A stretch of DNA of 18,895 nucleotides from Sphingobium sp. (GTDB lineage Bacteria > Pseudomonadota > Alphaproteobacteria > Sphingomonadales > Sphingomonadaceae): positions 1 through 18,895 of the forward strand of contig NZ_QFOA01000068.1 in assembly GCF_003248505.1 (NCBI RefSeq), read 5' to 3'. The notes beneath the pieces are model-generated. The model was not told where the DNA came from. It searched no databases and worked only from the letters and a program-made list of their open reading frames with translations. Both the position numbers and the translations under genes were made by a program. Numbering within the stretch: position 1 is the stretch's first letter; every line of letters begins with the position of its first letter. Below, in pieces: positions 6,878 to 13,658 of this stretch.

Positions 6878-8095
6878 TCAAGCCCCCGTGAGGCTTTGCA
6901 GCTGCAGGATGGGCAGCAGGATGGACAGGATGATGACGGCAACGATGCCGCCCATCAGGATGATGATGATCGGTTCCAGCATGGCGAGCGCGGCGGACGT
7001 GAAGCTGTCGAATTCCCGTTCCAGATAGTCGGCTGCGCGTTCCAGCATGGTGTCGAGCCGTCCTGCGCTTTCCCCGCTTGCCGCCAGATAGACGAGCAGC
7101 GGCGGAAAGACTCCCGCCCGACGCAATGCGGCGGACAGGCTGCCGCCGCCCCGGATCGCCTCTACGATGTCGTCAGACGCGCGGCGCAGCACGCGGTTGT
7201 GAACGGTGTTGGCCGTGAGCGACAGGCCTTCCATCAAGGGCAGTCGGCTCGCCACCATGGTCGAGAGCGTGCGCGCCATGCGGGCGGCGTGCAGATCGCG
7301 GATCAGGCGACCGAGCAGCGGCAGCGACAATAGCGCCGCGTCGAACCGAAAACGGAAAGGTTCGACCTTCAGCATCCGCCAGAAGAGAAGGCCAGCCGCC
7401 GCCACCAGGAGCAGGAGCATCCACCACCAGGCCGCGAGAAACGCGGACAGTCCCATGACGATCCGGGTCAGCAGCGGCAGTTGCTGCCCGACCGTATCGA
7501 ACTGCTCCACCACCTTGGGCACGACGAAGATCATGAGGGCCGCCACGACGCAGACGGCGAAGATTGCCAGCACGCTGGGATAGGCTATCGCGGTCAGCAC
7601 TTTCGACCGGATCACCGCCTGCCGTTCCATGAGGTCGGACAGACGCTCCATGATCGTCGGCAGGCTGCCGGAGCTTTCCCCGGCCGATATCATCGCGCGG
7701 TAGAGGGGCGGAAAGCTTTTGGGTTCCGCGCCCAGCGCGTCGGCGAGGCGGCGCCCTTCCAGCACGCCGCCATGCACCTTCGCGACGATGGCGCGGACAT
7801 GATCCTTTTCGCTCTGTCGCCCGATGGTGCGCAGTGCTTCCTCCAGCGGGCTGACCTGGATCAGCGTCGAAAGCTGGCGCGTGAAGAGCGTGAGTTCCTT
7901 GGCCGACAGGCGCGGCGCGCGAAGCGACAGCGATGCCCGCTTGCGCGCCGCGTCGGCAGCGCCCGGCTCCAGCCGCACGATGAACAGTCGGCGCGCGTCG
8001 AGCCGCGCGCGCGCATCCTCGATCGCGTCCGCCTTGACCGATCCGCTGCGTTCCCGGCCCGCCGGGTCGATCGCCACATAGTCGAAATCAGCCAT
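6878..8095 (-). CDS. gspF: Type II secretion system inner-membrane protein F
   Basis: The polytopic core of the assembly platform, 405 residues. It has the two tandem T2SSF domains. The first (about 69-191) contains SAGESSGSL and the second (about 272-393) contains ASGESAGRL, each followed by a hydrophobic helix. Membrane segments are at about 170-192, 218-240 and 373-396. The N-terminal cytoplasmic domain starts MADFDYVAIDPAGRERSG, a standard GspF opening. The ATG at 8095 overlaps the gspE stop by 8 nt. The longer open frame upstream is gspE read in another frame and was excluded. Confidence 0.95.
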   Translation of the reverse strand: MADFDYVAIDPAGRERSGSVKADAIEDARARLDARRLFIVRLEPGAADAARKRASLSLRAPRLSAKELTLFTRQLSTLIQVSPLEEALRTIGRQSEKDHVRAIVAKVHGGVLEGRRLADALGAEPKSFPPLYRAMISAGESSGSLPTIMERLSDLMERQAVIRSKVLTAIAYPSVLAIFAVCVVAALMIFVVPKVVEQFDTVGQQLPLLTRIVMGLSAFLAAWWWMLLLLVAAAGLLFWRMLKVEPFRFRFDAALLSLPLLGRLIRDLHAARMARTLSTMVASRLPLMEGLSLTANTVHNRVLRRASDDIVEAIRGGGSLSAALRRAGVFPPLLVYLAASGESAGRLDTMLERAADYLEREFDSFTSAALAMLEPIIIILMGGIVAVIILSILLPILQLQSLTGA

Positions 8096-9626
8096 CGGCG
8101 ATGGTTTCCACCTCTGTCGCGTCACGGCGCGACACGCGGATCGCTTCCTCCGCCGTCGTCTGCCCGTCGCGCACCAGGGCGCGTGCGGCGGAGCCGAGAT
8201 TGGGGGCGTTGAGGAAGGCGTGGCGCGCGATGAGCGATTCATCGCCGCCGTCGTTGATGAGGCGGCGGATCGTGTCGTCGACGCGGATCGCCTCGAACAC
8301 GCCGATCCGACCCTTGTAACCGGTGCCGCCGCATTCCTCGCACCCGCGCGCGCGATAGATGATGGTGCCGGGGTCGAAGCCCAGCAGCGCACTTGCCGAC
8401 TTGTCCGCCTGCACCGGTTCGCGGCAATGCTGGCACAGGCGACGGACAAGGCGCTGGGCGATGACGGCGCGCAGCGTAGAAGCGAGCAGGAAGGGTTCGA
8501 CCCGCATGTCGCGCATCCGGGTGATCGCGCCGACCGCGTCGTTGGTGTGAACCGTGGAGAGGACGAGATGTCCGGTCAGCGACGCCTGCACCGCGATCTC
8601 CGCCGTTTCGCGGTCCCGGATTTCGCCCACCATCACCACATCGGGGTCCTGCCGCAGGATCGCACGCAGACCCGCGGCAAAGGTCAGGCCGACCTTGGCG
8701 TTGACCTGCGTCTGGCCCACACCCTCTATCGCATATTCGACCGGGTCCTCGACCGTCAGGATGTTCCGACTGCCGTCGTTCAACTGGCGCAACCCGGCAT
8801 AAAGGGTCGTCGTCTTGCCCGAACCGGTCGGCCCGGTGACGAGGATGATGCCGTTGGGTTCGCTCAATCCTTCGCGAAAAATGCGGTCGGGCGCGCCGGT
8901 CATGCCGAGCAGGTCGAGGTTCATGCCCGCATTCTCCTTGTCGAGAATGCGCAGCACCACGCGTTCGCCCGCCCGGCTAGGCAGGGTCGAAACGCGCACG
9001 TCGAGCAGCTTGCCGCCCAGCGTCAGTCCGATGCGCCCGTCCTGAGGCACGCGGCGTTCTGCGATGTCGAGGCGCGCCATCACCTTGATGCGGCTGACGA
9101 CAACCGGCGCGACGTGGGGCGGCATCCGCAATGTTTCGCGCAGCACGCCGTCCACACGCATCCGAACGACAAGCCCGGTTTCGTAGGGTTCGATATGAAT
9201 GTCGCTGACGCCCTGCCGCGCCGCTTCTGCGATGATCCCGTTGATCAGGCGAATGGCGGGCGCGTCATCCGCGCTGTCGAGCAAATCGTCGGCGGTCGGG
9301 ATATCGGCGGCAAGGATGTCCAGTTCGTCGGCCCCGACCTCGAGCGAACCGGCCATGGCGGCCGCGCTACCTTCCATCGCGTAATGATCCGACAGGTGGC
9401 GGTCGAACTGCGCCGGCTCGACGAAGCGGACGTCGAAGCTGCGGGCCAGATGCCGCCGCACTTCGAGCAGGACGCGCGGATCGCTGCCCTCTCGCACCGC
9501 GATGGTCAGGCGGTCGTCTTCCGGCGGCAGCATCACCACGCCATGCCTGCGCGCGAAGACATAGGGGATGTCGATGGAACGCGCAGGGGCGCTGTGACCC
9601 GGCTCTGCGGGCCCGGTCCCGGTCAC
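8088..9626 (-). CDS. gspE: Type II secretion ATPase E
   Basis: The cytoplasmic hexameric ATPase that drives pseudopilus assembly, 512 residues. The N-terminal domain (about 18-82, SIDIPYVFARRHGVVML) would bind GspL. The catalytic domain has the Walker A motif GPTGSGKT (265-272), the Asp box TVEDPVEY (291-298), the Walker B region DPDVVMVGEIRD (327-338) and the His box TGHLVLSTVHTND (351-363). The zinc-binding tetracysteine element of GspE is present at C398/C401 and C429/C432. The start is a GTG that overlaps the gspD stop by 4 nt (GTGA). The nearest in-frame ATG is at residue 32, inside the N-domain. Confidence 0.96.
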   Translation of the reverse strand: MTGTGPAEPGHSAPARSIDIPYVFARRHGVVMLPPEDDRLTIAVREGSDPRVLLEVRRHLARSFDVRFVEPAQFDRHLSDHYAMEGSAAAMAGSLEVGADELDILAADIPTADDLLDSADDAPAIRLINGIIAEAARQGVSDIHIEPYETGLVVRMRVDGVLRETLRMPPHVAPVVVSRIKVMARLDIAERRVPQDGRIGLTLGGKLLDVRVSTLPSRAGERVVLRILDKENAGMNLDLLGMTGAPDRIFREGLSEPNGIILVTGPTGSGKTTTLYAGLRQLNDGSRNILTVEDPVEYAIEGVGQTQVNAKVGLTFAAGLRAILRQDPDVVMVGEIRDRETAEIAVQASLTGHLVLSTVHTNDAVGAITRMRDMRVEPFLLASTLRAVIAQRLVRRLCQHCREPVQADKSASALLGFDPGTIIYRARGCEECGGTGYKGRIGVFEAIRVDDTIRRLINDGGDESLIARHAFLNAPNLGSAARALVRDGQTTAEEAIRVSRRDATEVETIADG

Positions 9627-11827
9627 TTCCTGCCCCCGCTGGCGGGAACGTCGACGGGACGCACCACGCCGCTCGACTGGCGCACGGTCGGTTCGATCAC
9701 CTGCGCGGGAGGCGTGACCGACGGTTCTATCACCGTGTCGCCCGCCTGCACTGCAACCGGCGGGGCCGCGCCCATATAGTCGCGCACCAGTTCGTCGATG
9801 CTCGGCTCTACGTCGGGATTGCGCCGCATCTGCATGTCGCGAACGTAGCCATAGCGCTGCTGCGTCAGCTTCTGCGCGTCCTCCTTCGACCGCAGGATGG
9901 TCGGGCGGATGAAGACCATGAGGTTGGTCTTGGTCCGGCTTTTCGACCGCGACTTGAACAGTTCGCCGATGCCCGGAATGTCGGACAGCAGCGGAATGCG
10001 CTCGATGGTGCGCCGTTCGTTGTCGTCGAGGAGGCCGCCCAACGCGAGAATCTCGCCGTCGTCGACCGTGACCATCGTCTCGATCTCACGCTTGTTGATG
10101 ATGAGGTCGCTGTTGCTGTTGCTGACCGGCCCGGCAACGCTCGACACTTCCTGCTTCAGGAACAGCTTGATCGCGCCGCCGGTGTTGATCTGGGGTTTGA
10201 CCTCCAGCTTGATGCCGACATCCTGCCGCTGGACGGTGCGGAACTGGTTGTCGAAATTCTGGCTTAAGGCTTCGCCGGTGGTGATCGGCACCTGTTGCCC
10301 CACCAGGATCGACGCCTTCTGGTTGTCCATCGTCATGACAGAAGGGGTCGAAAGCAGATTGCTTTCCGTATCGGATTTGACCGCGTTGATGATCGCACCG
10401 AAAATGCCGTTCCTGCCGATCTGCGTGCCGAGGCCGCCGATGATGCCAGTCGCGCTTTGCAGGCTGTTGACCGCCGCCTGCTGAAGCGTGTTGGCGAGAT
10501 CGCCATTTTCCCGCACCTGGGTCGTCGTGCGCGTGCCGTCGGGCGCGACGACGGTGGTGTTCGTCGTGCCGAGGCGGTTCGCGGCATAGGCTCCCGCCAG
10601 CGTCAGCAGATTAGGTTGCGCGTTCGAATAATTGGTCGCCGCAAAGCCGGTCGAGGTGCTGCCGATCAGAAATTGCACGCCCAGCTTCTTGGCGGCAGCG
10701 TCACTGATCTCGACGATGATGGCTTCCACCAGCACCTGTTCGCGGCGAGTGTCGATCTGGCGGATGGTTTCGCCCAGCATCCGCTGAACGTCGCTGTTCG
10801 CCGCAACGATGATTGCGTTCGCGCCTTCGTAGCGAGTGACGATTGCAGGGCCGCGAGTCGAAATGCCGGTGCCGCCCGTGCCGGAAGCGGGCGCGGCGAC
10901 CGGCACCGCCGCCTGGGAGGCGGGGGCCGCGCTGCTGCCCTTGGCCGCTGAGGGCGTATCGGACGACACCGGTTGCGTCGTCGATTGCCCGACCAGTTGC
11001 TGAAGCACGGGAAGCAGCTTTTCAGCGTCGGCATGTTCAAGCCAGTAGACGCGGATTTCGGTGCCGCTCGCAGCCTGTTGGTCGAGCTGGCGCGCCATCG
11101 CCACGAGGCGCGCGACCGTTCCCGCGTCGCCCCGGATCGCGACCGAATTACTACTGTCGATGGGGACCACCGTGGCCGTGGCGGGCGCAGCATTCTCTCC
11201 CCCGCCCCCGTTCGCGACCAGCGCCTGGAGCGAAGTCGCGATCTCACGCGCGCCTGCGTTCCGGAGGGTGACCATCTGGGTCGCCGCATTGTCGCGATCG
11301 ATGCGCGCAATGACCTGCCGCACCCGCGCGACATTGTCGGCATAGTCGGCCACCACCACGCTGTTACCCGCGCGGTTGGCGGTGACGGACCCTTCGCGGC
11401 TTACCAGCGGACGCAAGGTTTCCAAAGCGCTTGCCGCGTCGATGGAACGCAGGCGGAAGACTTCCGTCACGAAGCTGTTGCGGTTGGCGGCGCGTCCGAC
11501 GCCGCTCGGCTGGCCTGCGGCGCCATCCACCGGCTGGATGCGGTAGGCCCCGCCCGGCGCGGGCACGGCGACAAGGCCGTTGGCGCGCAGGGTAGACAGG
11601 AATATCTCGAAATATTCGGAGCGGCTGAGCGGCCGGTCGGTGACGACCGAAACTTTCCCCTGCACCTTGTTGTCGATGATGAAGGTGCGCCCCGTCACAC
11701 GCGCCGCGTCCTGGATGAAGGCGCGGATATCGGCGTCGCGGACATTGAGCGTCTGCTGCGCCATCACGGGCAGCGGTGCTGCAAGTGCCAGCGCCATGGC
11801 AGCGGTAAAAAGCAGTTTGCGGGTCAT
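9623..11827 (-). CDS. gspD: T2SS outer-membrane secretin D
   Basis: The secretin forms the outer-membrane channel. The 734-residue precursor has a signal peptide (MTRKLLFTAAMALALAAPLPVMA), the N0 domain (QTLNVRDADIRAFIQDAARVTGRTFIIDNKVQG), N1-N3 domains with a Ser/Ala/Pro-rich insert at about 285-315, and the secretin core. The core shows the VEAIIVEISD, NLLSTPSVMTMDNQ and VGQQVPI motifs and the closing DDGEILALGGLLDDNE and RTKTNLMVFIRPTI motifs. After the barrel comes an S-domain-like region (PSIDELVRDYMG) and a Pro/Val-rich tail. No pilotin gene (gspS) is visible in the window. The ATG overlaps the gspC stop by 4 nt. Confidence 0.97.
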   Translation of the reverse strand: MTRKLLFTAAMALALAAPLPVMAQQTLNVRDADIRAFIQDAARVTGRTFIIDNKVQGKVSVVTDRPLSRSEYFEIFLSTLRANGLVAVPAPGGAYRIQPVDGAAGQPSGVGRAANRNSFVTEVFRLRSIDAASALETLRPLVSREGSVTANRAGNSVVVADYADNVARVRQVIARIDRDNAATQMVTLRNAGAREIATSLQALVANGGGGENAAPATATVVPIDSSNSVAIRGDAGTVARLVAMARQLDQQAASGTEIRVYWLEHADAEKLLPVLQQLVGQSTTQPVSSDTPSAAKGSSAAPASQAAVPVAAPASGTGGTGISTRGPAIVTRYEGANAIIVAANSDVQRMLGETIRQIDTRREQVLVEAIIVEISDAAAKKLGVQFLIGSTSTGFAATNYSNAQPNLLTLAGAYAANRLGTTNTTVVAPDGTRTTTQVRENGDLANTLQQAAVNSLQSATGIIGGLGTQIGRNGIFGAIINAVKSDTESNLLSTPSVMTMDNQKASILVGQQVPITTGEALSQNFDNQFRTVQRQDVGIKLEVKPQINTGGAIKLFLKQEVSSVAGPVSNSNSDLIINKREIETMVTVDDGEILALGGLLDDNERRTIERIPLLSDIPGIGELFKSRSKSRTKTNLMVFIRPTILRSKEDAQKLTQQRYGYVRDMQMRRNPDVEPSIDELVRDYMGAAPPVAVQAGDTVIEPSVTPPAQVIEPTVRQSSGVVRPVDVPASGGRK

Positions 11828-12663
11828 GGGCCTTGCACGATGAGGTTGACCGAGGCGGTGGACGCGCCGCGCTCCACGGTCAGGGAAAGGCGCGCGCCGG
11901 GCGCGATCTGATTTTGGAGCGACGCGATGTCGCTGACCGGCAGGCCGTTCACCTGCGCGATGATGTCGCCGGGACGGAAACCGGCACTGGCGAAGGCGGG
12001 GCCGCGCGACTGCACGACCAGCCCGGTGACACGCCCGTTCTCCAGCCGTGGCGCAAAGCCGATGTCGCGCTTGAGGCTGTCGACGGTTGGGCCGCTCCCG
12101 GCAGGTGCGGCAGGCTGGGGCGCAGCGCTCTGCCAGCCGTTTGCGGATTGTTCCGGAGCGGGCGGCACGGCGGCGGACTGGTCGAGGAAGACCTGCTCCT
12201 CCGCGCCGCCGCGATCGATCGTCACATGGTCGAAGGCAACCGCCTTCAATACGACGCCGGGCAGGATCTCGTCCCCGACCGCAAAGCTGTTCTGCACACC
12301 GTCCGGCCCCGCGACGATCGCCGATCCGAGACCGGACCCTTCGTTAAGCCGGATGCCATAGACGGTAAGCGCCAGCGAGGTGACGACGCCACTCGCAGGC
12401 TGCGCCGCGCCGGTGCGGAAGAAGGGATCGAAGCTGCCGAAGAGAAGCTGCCGTGCCGAAGGACTGAGCAATTGCGCCTGCCGTCCCTCCCACGGGCCAA
12501 AGCTGCCGACCGGAACCGCCACCGCCCACGCCAGCCGCACAATCGCAAGTGCCAGCAGAATCAGCAGGCCATTTTCCAGCCACGCCATCCAGTCGATGGG
12601 CGCAGCGACCGAACGCCGCCCACGCGCCATTCTTTCCAACCTGTCGCCAAATGGCACCCGCAT
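11824..12663 (-). CDS. gspC: Type II secretion system protein C (PDZ type), first gene of the operon
   Basis: An inner-membrane protein that links the platform to the secretin and helps select substrates. It has one membrane helix (about 31-50, NGLLILLALAIVRLAWAVAV), the HR domain (about 93-162, with VYGIRL and GDEILPGVVLKAV), a Pro/Ala linker, and a C-terminal PDZ domain (about 200-277, FRPGDIIAQVNGLPVSD). The ATG at 12663 is preceded by a G-rich ribosome binding site. The frame is open further upstream to 12804, but that part runs through the PhoB box array and is not coding. An internal ATG at 12630 is a second choice. Regulation by PhoB is inferred from the box 49 nt upstream. Confidence 0.93.
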   Translation of the reverse strand: MRVPFGDRLERMARGRRSVAAPIDWMAWLENGLLILLALAIVRLAWAVAVPVGSFGPWEGRQAQLLSPSARQLLFGSFDPFFRTGAAQPASGVVTSLALTVYGIRLNEGSGLGSAIVAGPDGVQNSFAVGDEILPGVVLKAVAFDHVTIDRGGAEEQVFLDQSAAVPPAPEQSANGWQSAAPQPAAPAGSGPTVDSLKRDIGFAPRLENGRVTGLVVQSRGPAFASAGFRPGDIIAQVNGLPVSDIASLQNQIAPGARLSLTVERGASTASVNLIVQGP

Positions 12664-12711
12664 GACGTCGACCGATCCCCCCGATGGATGGCAGCCTGCT
12701 ACGTACAAGGG

Positions 12712-12751
12712 ATGACGCCCAGATGACTTTATAATGACATTTAAATGACAG
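12712..12751 (-). promoter_or_regulatory. PhoB box array driving the gsp operon
   Basis: On the - strand, four 7-mers CTGTCAT, ATGTCAT, AAGTCAT and GCGTCAT stand in direct repeat with 4-bp spacers, so GTCAT recurs at an exact 11-bp period (+ strand ATGAC at 12712, 12723, 12734 and 12745). This is the known architecture of the Pho box: 7-bp direct repeats with AT-rich 4-bp linkers, here TTAA and TATA for the first two. The array reads towards gspC and ends 49 bp from its ATG. A TACGTA at 12700-12705 is a possible -10 but is not convincing by itself. Confidence 0.88.
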
Positions 12752-12802
12752 TCCCGGACCGGCTTGCAATCGGGCGCGGGGCAGGTAGCTAGACTGTCCT
12801 GC

Positions 12803-13453
12803 ATGATCCACGATCAAGCCGCCCCTGCCGCCGCCGATGGCGATCCCGCCTGGATGAGCACCCATCCCCATATCCAGCGCGTCCCGAGCCGCGACCTGAC
12901 GTTGTTCATTCAGCGCGACTTCCTCGACCCCGACGATTGCGCCGCCCTGATCGCGCGGATCGACGCGCAACGTCGCCCCTCCACCATCGCGGATGCCAAT
13001 GGCGACCGCGCCTTCCGGACCAGCGAAACGTGCGACCTCGACCATGCCGATCCGCTCGTGGCCGCAATCGATATGCGGCTGGACGCTTTTGTCGGGATCG
13101 CCAGCACCTTTGGGGAGCCCATTCAGGGCCAGCGCTATGACGTGGGGCAGGAATTCAAGCCGCACACCGATTATTTCGATCCCAAGGGAGCGGATTTCGC
13201 GACCTATTGCGCGGTGGCCGGCAATCGGACGTGGACGCTGATGATCTATCTGGATCAGCCGACGGCAGGCGGGGCGACACGGTTCACGAAGATCGGCAAG
13301 ACGATCCAGCCGCAGACTGGCAAGCTCGTCGCGTGGAACAATCGCCTGCCCTCCGGCAATCCCAACCCTGCCAGCATCCATCACGGCATGAAGGTGCGCA
13401 GCGGCGTCAAGCACGTCGTCACCAAATGGTATCGGGAACGCCCTTGGGGCTGA
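12803..13453 (+). CDS. Prolyl 4-hydroxylase-type Fe(II)/2-oxoglutarate dioxygenase
   Basis: A 216-residue cytoplasmic enzyme (no signal peptide) of the P4Hc / 2OG-Fe(II) oxygenase superfamily. All active-site residues are visible. The YDVGQEFKPHTD segment gives the metal ligands H121 and D123. The C-terminal segment SIHHGMKVRSGVKHVVTKWY gives the third metal ligand H193 and the 2-oxoglutarate-binding K203, with the His+10 Lys spacing of collagen-type prolyl 4-hydroxylases. GGATRF and the GKLVAWNN strand complete the jelly-roll. The ATG at 12803 was chosen; an ATG at 12854 (MSTHPHIQ) would still leave the whole domain. It is divergent from gspC and lies directly upstream of the Thr-Pro linker lipoprotein, a likely but unproven substrate. 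Other 2OG oxygenase activities, on small molecules or on a ribosomal or elongation factor, remain possible. Confidence 0.9.
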   Translation: MIHDQAAPAAADGDPAWMSTHPHIQRVPSRDLTLFIQRDFLDPDDCAALIARIDAQRRPSTIADANGDRAFRTSETCDLDHADPLVAAIDMRLDAFVGIASTFGEPIQGQRYDVGQEFKPHTDYFDPKGADFATYCAVAGNRTWTLMIYLDQPTAGGATRFTKIGKTIQPQTGKLVAWNNRLPSGNPNPASIHHGMKVRSGVKHVVTKWYRERPWG

Positions 13454-13482
13454 CGGCCCGATTCGCTACTGACCTGGTGCGC

Positions 13483-13544
13483 TCGTCACGCAAACGTCAC
13501 ATCATAGTCTCTGATTTGTCATCGAACCAAAATGTTGATGTCAT
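13483..13544 (+). promoter_or_regulatory. PhoB box array driving the lipoprotein/TonB-receptor genes
   Basis: The 7-mers TCGTCAC, ACGTCAC, TAGTCTC and TTGTCAT start at 13483, 13494, 13505 and 13516, each separated by 4 bp. The GTCA core therefore recurs every 11 bp. The next in-phase position (13527) is degenerate, and the one after it (13538) is again ATGTCAT. The array points at the gene starting at 13659, about 115 bp downstream. It begins 30 bp after the dioxygenase stop, so it is a separate promoter and not part of that gene. Confidence 0.8.
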
Positions 13545-13546
13545 CT

Positions 13547-13589
13547 GCAACGCCTAGGTGCCGCTCCCGAGGGCGACAGGGGGCGTTGT
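13547..13589 (+). other. Stem-loop in the 5' leader of the lipoprotein gene
   Basis: GCAACGCC (13547-13554) can pair with GGCGTTGT (13582-13589, one G-T pair), leaving a 27-nt GC-rich loop that can fold further. It starts directly after the last PhoB half-site and ends about 70 nt before the ATG, so it lies in the mRNA leader if transcription starts near the box. There is no T-run right behind it, so it is probably not a terminator. The role is unknown. Confidence 0.4.
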
Positions 13590-13658
13590 CCGAATCGGTT
13601 TTCCCCTGCTGCTCCGCAATTCAACAAACCCGGCGAATAGGGCCGGAGCGGAGACGAC

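Noticed and set aside
8220..9779. A 519-codon open frame on the + strand opposite gspE
   Set aside because: It mirrors gspE on the other strand, is rich in His, Arg and Asp, has no domain pattern, and gspE shows every ATPase motif.
12344..13414. A 356-codon frame on the - strand opposite the dioxygenase
   Set aside because: It spans the divergent promoter and the antisense of a gene with a complete active site; its C-terminal part is gspC out of frame.
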